Below the pieces are notes generated by a model. It worked only from the letters and a program-made list of their open reading frames with translations, was not told the DNA's origin and did no database searches. From assembly GCA_016800925.1 (NCBI GenBank), contig JABCPU010000168.1, positions 62,001 to 126,000 of the forward strand: a stretch of 64,000 nucleotides of DNA. Reading direction: 5' to 3'. This document shows, piece after piece, positions 37,264 through 48,206 of the stretch (positions are counted from its first letter, which is position 1; each line of letters begins with the position of its first letter). Made by a program: the position numbers and the translations under genes. The DNA comes from Suillus spraguei (taxonomy: Eukaryota; Basidiomycota; Agaricomycetes; Boletales; Suillaceae).

Positions 37264-39001
37264 CTACTCATCATTGTAAATCACTCCTGCAGCAGTCCCC
37301 ACAAGACGATCAATGAAATATGACACAGCACCATCTGCAACAGCTTTATTGCTAAAGCAGCGCTCGTGAGCGCACACAAGGATTTCTGTCAGTTATTGAC
37401 GCTCACCAATCGCTGTCTGGTCGACCGAAACTAATACCAAGCGACTGAAAATACTCTTGCAACTTGGTGAACATCCAGTCGCTCACAGCAAAGCTTCCAG
37501 TAAAAAATACAAACTTCACGTGACACGCCGGTCAGTGCACTTGCCAAGCGCAGTAATATCAACTTACTGTGATCGGAATACCTGTGGCCTTTCTTTGAGT
37601 TTCGAAAGCTTCGACGATGCTACTGATGGAAGGTTCAAAGAGGTCTGCTACGTCTTGTCTTTTTAGTAGTAACACGTTAGATATAAAGATTGCGAAAGAC
37701 TACAAGACTTACCCACTCAATTTAAGCTGACCGTTACGAATATTGTACTGAGGATTTTTGTCTTTGTCGCGGATGGTACCGAACTTGATGTATTGCGAGT
37801 CTTCTGGGTTGCGGAACCTCCACTTGGTGGTGCTGTCGAATATGTCTGTCATTCGTTGGATGACGTCCGGTGTGCCGAAACGACTGCCGGATAGTTTTTC
37901 TGTCAAGTAAAATCAACAAGGACGCAGCATGACTAACACGAACATGCTGGCAAACCTTGAAGAAGACTATGGGCACGACGAGTCACGAAACAAGAACCCT
38001 GGAGTCGACCTAAGGACTGGAGAGTGAGACATAGTTCCAACAATCGCATGTCACTCACATTCAGCTGCAGCAATCTCCTTAACCAGCGTCGGGGATAAAG
38101 TTATCGAGTAGGCACTCAGATCAATTCTTTCTCCTCCTGCATTTATGACGACAACGCCTTGCCCTGGCGAGCTGTTATCATCTTCGCCATCTTCAGATGC
38201 AAGTAGTATCGGGGTCGTCGAAAATGCATCTGAGGCCAGGATATTAGCGACACAGTAATGCAAACACGCTTCTCCTTCGGTCAGCAAATGGACACGTGCC
38301 ATGCCGTCTTCTGTGCTAGGAATGAGACCACTGAGGACAGCAGCTATCCTGATCTGTGTCTGCTGCGGACCCTCCCAGCCGTTTGGATGTGTAAAGACAA
38401 ATTCGATGCGGTTCTCGGATGACCGCCAAAGATTAGATCCGTTTACATGACTCTCCTCGATATACCTGCGTGCACAACGAAAGAGGTATTGAATGAAGTC
38501 ACCAAGCACCTCAACGGCATTTTTGCCTCGCGGAAGTAGTGAGATGTCGTCGATGACAATGTGGTTGGCAGTCAAATTTTTGGTCTGAAGGTGCAATTTC
38601 CACCTAAATGTTTAGCATGGTCGGTCAAGTAGAGGCGAAATTTCAATACACGCAAAACAGACCATTCAAGCTTCATCCATCCTTCATCCTCGGCCATTTC
38701 GATAATATGCTCCTGCTGTGCTTCAGCGCCGACAGCACGGACAGTTCCATTTGAATCGTAGTAGAGTATAGAGGGTATTCTTGAATTACCCCCGATGTGC
38801 TCTTGAGCTGGATATCTAATATTCCTAATGATCGGCTAAGCAGGTATGTTGTATTACGAAAACTGACCTATTCACAGACTGAATCTGTGGAACTTTTCCA
38901 GGATAAAGTATACAGTAGGAAATTGTGCTGTATGTAGTGCCCACGTCGAAGGCAAGGACCAATTTGGGGTCTGATCCACGATACGGCTGACGGAGAAGCA
39001 T
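37264..39001 (-). CDS. HSPA12-like Hsp70-family ATPase
   Basis: Actin/Hsp70-fold ATPase of the HSPA12 type, widely expanded in mushrooms. It starts at the ATG at 38999-39001, with phosphate-1 loop LVLAFDVGTTYSTISYC, IPSILYYDSNGTVRAVGAEA, FVFTHPNGWEG, LLTEGEACLHYCV, the phosphate-2 region VVVINAGGERIDLSAYS, RLQGSCFVTRRAHSLLQ, KLSGSRFGTPDVIQRM, the adenosine-region FVFFTGSFAVSDWMF and NKAVADGAVSYFIDRLVG. Eight or so GT-AG introns splice in frame. Two oddities stand out: the usual D-A-G-G-G-T-x-D of phosphate-2 is N-A-G-G-E-R-I-D, and the frame stops (TAG, forward 37264-37266) soon after the adenosine motif, whereas relatives continue for 100 or more residues. It may be catalytically impaired or truncated. 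Confidence 0.8.
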
Positions 39002-40709
39002 TTCTTGCGTAACTGGATGGACGTCGTACGTTGCTCACATCGTCCTATACTTAGTACCTCATGGCAGAGACCGCATGAATGCTTATCCGTTCACCATTTC
39101 ACCATCTCACCTACAACGTTTGATGATGATGACTAATATCGGTGTAGCAGGGCGTACTGTTTGTGCCAGCCTCGAGGCATGGTGTGAGCGATCTACTGCA
39201 GATGCCAGGATGATTCGGCGTGGCTAACTAACCCTGATACGGAAAGTTCCTGCATCAGGAAACCCGCCTGAAGATAGATATTTTATCAAGCCTCCATTCC
39301 CAAAAGCACTTCTTCTTTCACAAAAGTGTCCAGGTATAACTGTAAGGATGTCCTACATGAACCCTTCACGGAAGCGAAAGGTATATACATCGTCAATGTC
39401 TGCATGAACGCCTCAAAGATGAATACAAACCTACCTTAGTAAATCATTTCACATCTAGTCAGCCTGGTAAATGTAAGGATTGCGTATCCTCTACGCCCTG
39501 ACCAGTTTCAGATCCAACCTTTTCGATGCGTTCGAGACCGTCCACGTGACTTACGGATGCGAAAGGCGTTACTACCTTTCGTATTCGAGTCACGCGGATA
39601 CATTCCTCCTTATTACTTCACTGCCGTCTTCAGTCCACATGCTCTCAGTTCCTGTTACTATAAAACCGTTATCTCTGTCTACATTCAGTCCTTCTTCCTC
39701 GTTACTGACACACTATTTTCCTCGCCACTGTCAAAAATGCGCACTCGATCTTCACGCCCTCTTTATTTTCTGTGGCGCATCCACGACGAAACCTTATCAT
39801 TTTCCGTATATCTAGCTCGTGTACACTCTGGTATCTACAGCGAATTCTATCTTAGAAGATTCCCGCTCAAAAGCACCTTAGAAAAAGCCCTTGAGACGTC
39901 CTGCCTCAAAACAAAGTCTAGTCCTGCGCACATTTACCTACGACAATCAAATCCTTGCCTCTATTCGTTATCGTTAAACACTCATCTCTTCTCTATCGTT
40001 TCGTTCACAATTCCCTGCCGAACTCACTGATAGCCTTACATAAATCACCTATTCTCATGCACTAGCAATCAACTGAGGAAGTCTCTCCAGTTCAGCCTCG
40101 GGTTCACTGGTCGGGTGTCGTTCCCTTGGTGCCCTCTCAGCCATCATGATGTCAAGACGCGATCTGGACATATATGAAGACCATCAATACTCTGTGCTAG
40201 ACATTTTAAATAACCTACAGGGCGTATCCCTTCAGCGTCACTCTCAAAGTATTGGGATGTATCCGAGTCATCATGATGTATCTGCATTTAATTTTTTAAA
40301 TGCGTGCTAGCATCATGTTTGCATCAACAGGGAATCGCAGTTGAAATCAATGACATATTGTGTGAGTTAGAGCGAGGTTCAGAATTTACAGAGTGAAAGA
40401 AGCTGGTCATGACTTTATGTAATACAGCAGTCCGTCAACTTTTGAAATTCGCAACAAAGCTTAATTCAGAAACGAACGCTGGAATGTACATTACAGCTAC
40501 CCACTTAGAGGCCCTGCTGACCATCAACTTGCGATAAGCCCCCATTTGGCATATCAAGTACGCCTAATCATAAAAATTCCGGCATGCACGCAGCACATGT
40601 ACTAATGTGGAGAGCGCATTTGACCTTATTCATGTCTGTCCTAATTCATATATAGACAATACAACTTTCCCCTTGTACCGCTCCACAGCGATACTTAACG
40701 GGTCTGATC
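39002..40709. other. intergenic, divergent spacer before ATG22
   Basis: No recognisable gene. A forward frame at about 39557-40030 (157 codons, pyrimidine-rich, Ser/Leu/Tyr-rich) has no domain and is probably spurious. A catatatag TATA-like box lies at about 40647-40655, roughly 55-60 nt before the ATG22 start. Confidence 0.4.
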
Positions 40710-42956
40710 ATGTCCGTGTCACCTCCCCTCGTGCCCACTGGCAACGCCCTCCACACTGAGGTGAGACAGGTCGGCGAGGACATCAAGTCATATAAATCGC
40801 CTGACCAGGACGCGAACCAAATTACTATTTCGTCCATCAGCGAGGATGAGCCGCTGGTGACCAGAAGGGAGTTGTGGAGCTATTACCGTGAGTTCCGGTA
40901 CACATACATCGTCCTTTGTCATTCTCCGACAAAGCTAAACATCAGTGTACTGTAATGGTGACAATGTGAGTCAGTCGAGTGTTGTCGGGCCCGCTCTGCT
41001 TATTTACGCTTTACAACCAGGGTGTTGGCCCTCTGGGCTATTCACAAACACTATTCCAGGGGCTTGCTACAGCAGCGGGATATGATCCCCTCGCAGGTCC
41101 TGGCTCATCATGCCTTGCAACAACTGCTTCTGGTCAATGTGTAGTTCCCTGGGGTAGCGGTACAAAGTCAGTTTCTAGTGTGGTGCTAATCGCGAATGGC
41201 ATCAGTTTTGCTATAATGACAACCATATTCACTACTATCGGTTCTGCTGCTGACTACGGCACGTTCGGACGGTGGTTACTGTTGACTGTCACCGTAGTAT
41301 GTTGGGCTGCACAGTATGCCTCTATGGCACTTACCAGTGAGTTTCTGGGTGTCTCGTTTTCCCCATGACTTCTGATCGTTCTGTGTAGCGCCAGATCGAT
41401 GGGTCCTTGCGATGGTTCTTTACATTATCGGTTTCGTATCTTACGGTGCGACCCTTGTTTTCTATGCCGCTATATTCCCTCGCCTCGCACGCAATACCCC
41501 ACATGCGCGCCAGTTGATAGAGAAGTACGAAAGCGGCGAGATTCCTCCTGAAGTTTACGAGCAAGAAGAATCTCTGGAAAAGAATAGGATCAGCAATATC
41601 TCTACCGTGCGTTGTAGGGACTATACCTTTTGTCATCGGCAGCTGATGATCTTTCGATATAGGCTCATAGTAATATCGGGTATATAATCACCTTATCGCT
41701 GAACTTAGCGCTTTTGCTGCCAATGTCGAACAACCCCAAGGTGGACAATTATGTTCTCATGCTGTAAGCTTTTTGTTAGTCCAGTACTTCAGTTGTTGTA
41801 TTGATTGACGTGTAGTGTCACCACGTACTGGGTGGTATCTGGTATCTGGTGGTGTGAGCATATTGTAGCTCGTTTCTGATATACTTCCTCCTAAGATCCC
41901 TCGAGTTGTCCTCCAGGAACCAAGGCCAGGTCCTAGTTTGCCTGAAGGCGAACGCTACACGACGATTGGATGGAAGCAAGTAAGTATCCGACAGAATATT
42001 TGTGAGAAATCAACACTCACGAATATCAGATCTGGGCTGCGCTGAAGACATACAAGCATCTTCCCTACACTTTCGTGTACCTGTTCTCCTTCTTCCTTCT
42101 CGCAGATGTACTGTTGGGTTGTCCGTCTCTCAAGCCACACTTAATATCTTCTTCTACAGGGGCTGAATACCACCGGAACCCTGGTTGCCATTTGCCAGAA
42201 CAACAAGTTCCAATTCTCGTTCTTGCAGAACACCTACTTGGGCTTGTCACAGGCGATTACTTCAACTATCAGTACTTTTGCCTTCTGGTACATTCAGAGA
42301 TATTGGAAGATTAGAACAAAGAAGATGGTGTGTAGCGCTAATTTTTCATGCACTCATTTATCTAACTATTAACGGTACAGTTTGTAGTAACTAATGTTGT
42401 CACGATGTTGATTCCGCTGTGGGGCATGATTGGAATATGGACAAAAAAACTTGGGTTGGTGTCATTTAACTTGTTTCTTCCTTCCATTGTCCCTCTAACA
42501 TGCTCCAATATGTACATTAGGTTCCATAATGCCTGGGAGTTCTGGTTCGTCAAGAATCTACTTTTTTCTAGTTTTTTTATTCTTTTTCTCAGGGCATACA
42601 ACATTGTATTCGGCCTTTTTCAGGCGCCATACTACGCATTCTCCCAGACAATGATGGCCGAGCTTAGTCCACCCGGTTTTGATAACATGGTGTGTAATTT
42701 CGTCGTACTTCCTATCTCGGCTTACATCGGCCAGTTCTTCGGTCTATTTGGTCTGTCCAACCGTGCTTCTTCTATGGTAGGACCCAATGTCATCCAGGTT
42801 ATTATCGATAAGACGGGGAATAACTGGCAGGGGTTCCCGTTCCTCTTTGCGTTATGTACGACTGCTTCAATGGTGATCTGGTTTGGGGTCGATGTCACGA
42901 AGGGGCGGAGGGAGGCTGCGAGGTGGGCAGCTGAGCAGCGCAAGCACACACGCTAG
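40710..42956 (+). CDS. ATG22: Atg22-like vacuolar amino-acid effluxer (MFS)
   Basis: Atg22 exports amino acids from the vacuole after autophagic breakdown. The N-terminal about 50 residues are hydrophilic and acidic (ISSISEDEPLVTRRELWSYY), then across introns LYCNGDNGVGPLGYSQTLFQ, the conserved opening of Atg22. Twelve or so membrane segments follow, including VLIANGISFAIMTTIFTTIG, RWLLLTVTVVCWAAQYASMA, WVLAMVLYIIGFVSYGATLV, YIITLSLNLALLLPM, YVYLFSFFLLAD-type segments and FGLFQAPYYAFSQTMMAELS. The loop RNTPHARQLIEKYESGEIPP separates the halves. The C-terminus is FDNMFFGLFGLSNRASSMVG, then QGFPFLFALCTTASMVIWFG and a basic tail ending at 42956. Numerous short introns all splice. It appears intact and is directly followed, at 43221, by a large transposon. 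Confidence 0.9.
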
Positions 42957-43214
42957 AAGGATCGTTATATATGTCCATCCGATGTACCAAGAAAACAAAT
43001 ATCGGCCAAGATGGAGATATAACAGGCGGAATCATGTCATATCTACCACAGTTCAAACGTTCATCGCGCAAATGTAGTTTTTCACTAGTTGTATTTTATT
43101 AAGAAATCAGTATGGTCAGTTGTGGAGATAATAGTACAGTGGTACACATGGTAGGACAAGATCGTCAATCAATAGTCGTACGATGTGAGAGGTGACAGAC
43201 GCTCGTCGTCGCAG

Positions 43215-43220
43215 CTTGAG
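43215..43220. repeat. target-site duplication, left (CTTGAG)
   Basis: CTTGAG immediately precedes the left terminal inverted repeat and recurs at 51389-51394. Confidence 0.7.
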
Positions 43221-44032
43221 CCACCTGAGTGACACCGTTTATGTTACTACTTAGTAACGTGAGAATGTACGCTCTCGCGTTACTAGTTAGAGGGAATAAT
43301 CTATACTACAGTACTGCACCACTTACTTCAGTAATCAGCAGTGACTTCGCAGGTACGTTTTTTTCCTCTCGGCTTTATCCGACGGTGGCTTAGCTGACTA
43401 CAGCGTAATCAACTTTCGGCAATGTGCGGGCTGGGTGCCGACCACTCCCGCGCCGCTGGCGCCAACGTTCCCACAGCCTCCGCTCATCGTCTACAACGAC
43501 GAGCACGCTATATCACTCAACCTTACCCAAATCTGAGCGCATTTTTTGCGCATCCTTTTTCTTATGGTCTTACTCTACTCTTATGATGTTTTTTCAGGTG
43601 CATCTGTCTCATTTTAGCTACATATTCGGTGAGTACTTGTGTACCTTCTGTGTTCTGACTAAGCATACTAACTCTTGTTCCTCGCCGCTATGGGGAGACG
43701 GCGTCCATTCCGCACAACGTCGCAGAGGGTCACAATGACCGTACTTTGTCATACAGGCCCACAGACCACATCTGCAAGCCTCACCCATATACAAGCAGAC
43801 TGCCTGCGAGCTGAGAGAGAGCTCCAATTCCAAGCTCAAGGTGAGTGTACAGATCAGTCTTTTTTTCATTCTTACAGTGATGTATGCGCAGATCAGCGTC
43901 ACACACAGCAGGCTGCCCTCACTGTGGAGGCTTCGCTGGAAGCTGGGTCGACTTTTGATATGATGGACCAGTTTTACGATGGTGAATCGTTGATGCAGCG
44001 TTCAGACGGCAGCGATGGCGACATGGACACGG
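43221..44032. repeat. left terminal inverted repeat of the KDZ element (about 810 bp)
   Basis: Reverse complement of about 50579-51388 with scattered differences. It includes the promoter region, the start codon region and the first coding part of the transposase (MGRRRPF, HIQADCLRAERELQFQAQ, TFDMMDQFYDGESL). Matching stops at the start of a GACACG-type minisatellite encoding Asp-Thr repeats (about 44022-44060). Confidence 0.9.
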
Positions 44033-46978
44033 ACACAGATACAGACACGGACACGGACATGGGCAGCAACAGTAATGAGGGCCGTTACTCAGTCGAATCC
44101 CGGCTACTCTCTGCCTATGCTAGGCTGCAATTACAAAACAGGTACATATTGTATTTCTTCTACTCAGTCTTTCTGGCTAATCAAGGTTACTGCAGCTCGT
44201 CGAAACACCGTAGTGACCAATGGACACGAGAAGCACGCTACACCAATATGCACGCTTCATGGCACTTGCAGCTGCCTGCACTGACAAATGCGTATCTCAC
44301 TTGGAAGCATAACAGTTCGCTCAATGTTGCTCAAACTTCGGCTCACAAGTTCCAGGTCACAGCAGTGCATGTCTTTGGTACATTTTTTTTAAACGAAAGA
44401 TTTTGTTACTTACATTTTCTAGAACTAGACTATTTTCATGATATCACACAACAGCACGAAGAAGTCGCAAATGTGTCTCTATTGCATGTGAGTCTACTTG
44501 GCTGCTCTCCTACTGCACCGACTGTTGCAATTAGCCTGCAATGTCTTGAGCTCTATCATCAGCTTCGACAACGGCAATCTTCATTCAGCATCCAGGCATT
44601 CACAAAGGTCTTGTGCGCAATACATAATGTAAGTCATTCTTTGTGCATGGACTTACAGCATTCTAATCAATCATTAGGTCAATTACGTGCAAACATTCCG
44701 TGATCAATTTTCGATCGCATTCGACATCTATCTCACAATACTTCATAGTGTTCGGTCTCAAGTGGACATGGCACTCAGTCGCACAGATCCTGACTGGCGC
44801 CTTCAACATGGTTGTCCGCCGTGCACGTTTGAGGTCAGTGTATTATTTTTATTTTAAAAACATCATTGTCTGATCTATTTCAATAGCAACCTAATGAATG
44901 TCTGCTGTATCCTGCCAGTCTCAAAGCAATGGATGGGAACAATTCTGCGAAACACATGGCAAATGCCGGCAGTGCCGACCTCCACATCTTTCCCAGCAGA
45001 TACATGATTCCCCCGGATCAAGTTGACATGTTCAAGGATGATGTACGACTACGTCCTGGTGAACGCGGAGCCGATCAACTAACATTTTGCACTGACAATT
45101 GGAAAGCCACTAACTCAACAGAGGAGAACACTGTCCGTGTTTTTGAACAGACTGGTATCTTTCTCTCTGCGTGTCGACATGGAATCATTCAAACGGTCAC
45201 TGAGATGCGTCGCAGTGGTGAGCTGTAAGTTATCAATACAATTCAATAATATGTTGCTAATGATTTTCAAAAGTGCGAAATATTCTCTTGCTACTATCAA
45301 TAAGCTTCTCGACGTCTTCGGTGACAATCAAGCCATTGGTAGTGATATTGGTTGCAGTTTATCTAAGACAGTTGCTGCCAGCTCTATACGAGACAAAGCC
45401 TTCAATCGTAAACTTTTGCTGTTGGTGAATGCATTCCACGGACATGCTCACAACTGCAAATGCCAGCTGCAGTATCACCCCATGTACCTACGTGGCTTCG
45501 GACTTGAAGATCTCGAAACTTGTGAACGTATTTTTGCAAGCTCGAACGCTGCAGCGTGTCTCATTCGTCATGCATCGCATTTTTACTATTCTCAGTTCCT
45601 AGACCTGCATTTCGACCAATGGGACATGGATAAATATTTGGAACTCAGTGAGCGTTTATTGTCTGACTATGTAGTAATTCTGATTGATCTAATTGAATTT
45701 AGGCCACTTTATTTTCAATAACTACAAACAAGCGGTTACCCTGATTGATGATTTCACCAAAGAACTCAACGCCTACCGCTTATCCTTTCCTGACCAAGCC
45801 ATGGATTTTGAGACTTGGGTAACCGAAGAACTCGCATATCTGGAGTCCGTTGCATCGGAGCCAGCACGCGACGCTCTTGCGGTCGATTATGTTGAAGCGC
45901 TTGAGAAGCTCAACACGTACCAGTAAGTTTCATTTTACTTCATTTGCATATATTTTGAAGTTCACAATCAATCCAGACAACAGTTCGACTTGTTTGGAAC
46001 TGATAAATTTTTGATGTACTTGCCATCATCATTCACACCTGACTCTGGGTTGAGTGTTGCAGCTTCTCAATCAACTAAGCAGGCACAAGTGGCTCGACAT
46101 GCAGTGGAACACTGTCTTCAAATTCAAATCAATATTGTTGAGGATTTCAAGACCCGCCTTGACATTGCTGAACGGTGGACACCTGGAAATTCAGATTATT
46201 GGGAGACACTTGAATATAGCCGACGATGGAAATTCATTCATGCGGTCGAAGATCTTGAGGGTCTTGTTGTCCAGCGCTTGTTTGAGTTGTCTAAAGCTAA
46301 TCTCTCATCAACCGGTACTAACTTAATGTTCATTAATGCATTCTACTGACAAAATCTTTCGCAGGCTATAAACTTCGAAGACAAATATCTCGAGCCATCA
46401 TCAAACGATCGGGTGCAATTCGTACTGCACTAGACAAGTACAACAAGCTTGCTGTCGTGCAAAATCCACGAAGGCCAACACTACGATATAGTGAGATTCT
46501 GTCTTATGTGGCCCTTGGCGAGTTTGACATCCTCAAACATTCACGACACGATATCCTGACCAAGCCTTGGAGCAACACCACGCATCGTCAGATGGGTGTC
46601 AAGTACTTCAAGATTCTCCGAGCTCGTGAGGAGATTACTCGACTCAATGTTGAAACCTGCTGCTTGCACGCTTGGATCGATGCTGAGGATTCTGACATCA
46701 AACACGTGGCCACTGAGCTTGAGCTAACTAACCCTCCGCTTGCGTCAGAAATTTGGAGGCTGTATCATCAGCAGCGGAGGGTCAATGATGTGCACTGTGT
46801 TCGTATCAATCGCATATATTCACTTGAAGGATTTACCGGCTGTGTTCCTTCTGATGTGACCGCAACAGATGACTCATTGGACTCTGTAGATGAAGTCTCA
46901 GTAGAGATGATTGAAGATGAATTAGAAGGAGACGAGGCGGCACGATTTGACTTATGTATTCAGCAGATGTCATTGTAG
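43690..46978 (+). CDS. KDZ (Kyakuja-Dileera-Zisupton) transposase
   Basis: Catalyses cut-and-paste transposition of the element. About seven short introns all splice in frame. The N-terminus lies in the left terminal repeat. After the Asp-Thr run come AYARLQLQNR, TNAYLTWKHNSSLNVAQTSA and QVTAVHVFELDYFHDITQ. The catalytic core shows a first Asp in SLKAMDGNNSAKHM, FEQTGIFLSACRHGI, the second Asp in AIGSDIGCSLSKTV, VNAFHGHAHNCKCQLQYHP, and the Glu region RGFGLEDLETCERIFASSNA. The C-terminal helices DKYNKLAVVQNPRRPTLRYS, LGEFDILKHSRHDILTKPWS and REEITRLNVE are characteristic. It ends at a TAG (46976-46978) with an acidic tail. About 890 residues, open throughout, with all three acidic residues present, so potentially active. 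The ATG at 43690 is the first in the conserved frame. Confidence 0.88.
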
Positions 46979-47054
46979 TTCTCTTCTGTGATTTTGCATT
47001 ACACACGAATTTGAGGATTGATTGTTAACGCATTTACCATTCCTTCATAACAAG

Positions 47055-47418
47055 TCTTTATTGCGAGGGACAGCATAGCAAGGCTCAGAACATGATGTAA
47101 GGACTGAAGAAAGGGAAGTCCATGCTGCTACATTGTTACCATTCCCTCTAAACAGTGTAAGGACTGAAGAAAGGGAAGTCCATGCTGCCACATTGTTACC
47201 ATTCCCTCTGAACAGTGTAAGGACTGAAGAAAGGGAAGTCCATGCAGCTACATTGTTACCATTCCCTCTGAACAGTGTAAGGACGGCTTGCCATGGACTT
47301 CCCTTTCTTCAGTCCTTACACTGTTCAGAGGGAACGGTAACAATGTTGCAGCATGGACTTCCCTTTCTTCAGTCCTTACATCGTGTTCTGATTGCTATGC
47401 TGTCCCCTTGCAATAAGG
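47055..47418. repeat. palindromic cluster of 60-bp repeats after the transposase gene
   Basis: Three forward copies with an exact 60-bp period (47101-47280; core gactgaagaaagggaagtcc) are followed by two inverted copies (about 47293-47380). The outermost parts, with ttgcgagggacagcatagca at 47055-47080 and its near complement at 47390-47410, also pair, so the whole cluster is a large imperfect palindrome. It sits directly downstream of the transposase stop. The apparent open frame across it is an artefact of the repeat. Confidence 0.85.
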
Positions 47419-47695
47419 CTGAAGAAAGGGAAGTCCATGCTGCTGCTATGCTGTGAAGACGAAGAAGTACCTGTGCCAGAATGCATATAATCACGAAGAT
47501 CTTAAATTGATGGGTATATTATTAGTAGTTATCAATGGATCAATCTTAGATTGATGTGACGTTTGTACGCCACATTGCAACTGCATGCAGTGTGCCGCAT
47601 GTGCATCTGCCTAATACCTGCCTTATATCTTGCTTCATCCTGCATTTTTCGTATCCTCCAAGTCTGTTACTTTCTGCAATCGCCCAACTTTGACT

Positions 47696-48111
47696 ATGCC
47701 TACTTCAAACTCCACATTCACGACAGAATCAAGCGGCCCAGATGGTCATCTGCCTCGGCCATTCCACTGCCTTCACTATTTAGACCTTGCAGTTGGCGCT
47801 GATGATGATGCACTGGTGCACTTTTTCTTTCTGTCTCTAGAAACTGTGTGCACTCACTGTTGATTCAGCATGACTTCATATGTATTCAATTCTATGCAAC
47901 ATTTGATTTCAACCGGCCGGCAAAATATAGGTACAAACGAGGGCCTCAAGGACGCAGGATGTTCGCCATTAAATCTCCAGATATCATACTCAAAGCTACT
48001 GTGTCTCATCCGCCAACCTACGAGCTTGCCAATGCCATGAGTGAAATCACTACCACTCTTCTTGGCCATTCGCTCCCTCGGATTCGTGACTCCTGGTTTC
48101 CAAACAACTAA
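47696..48111 (+). CDS. short KDZ-internal open frame, function unknown
   Basis: Two exons splice as MPTSNSTFTTESSGPDGHLP, then FHCLHYLDLAVGADDDAL, and after a GT-AG intron (about 47815-47869) HDFICIQFYATFDFNRPAKY, GRRMFAIKSPDIILKATVSH, ending RIRDSWFPNN at 48111. The aromatic/basic composition looks like a small folded domain, about 120 residues. It lies between the transposase and the HMG-like gene on the same strand and may be either an independent accessory protein or the 5' end of the next gene with a damaged junction. Not recognised. Confidence 0.5.
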
Positions 48112-48206
48112 TGGAAAACGGTTGATCTGCCTACTAGACTACAACAGAGTGAGTTTTTTTGTTTTTGTTTGCCTTATTGCCAACTGATTCTCATCTAGAT
48201 GCTACC

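Noticed and set aside
39480..40030. A 111-157 codon Ser/Tyr/Leu-rich frame upstream of ATG22.
   Set aside because: Its composition follows a pyrimidine-rich region, with no domain or splice structure.
43424..43738. An upstream forward frame in the left terminal repeat as the transposase N-terminus.
   Set aside because: It does not join the conserved transposase frame without an unsupported splice, and a similar frame in the right repeat has no downstream gene.
47133..47456. A forward 107-codon frame with a repeating MLPFPLNSVRTEEREVHAA motif.
   Set aside because: It is the translation of 60-bp non-coding repeats and continues into inverted copies; there is no family or start context.
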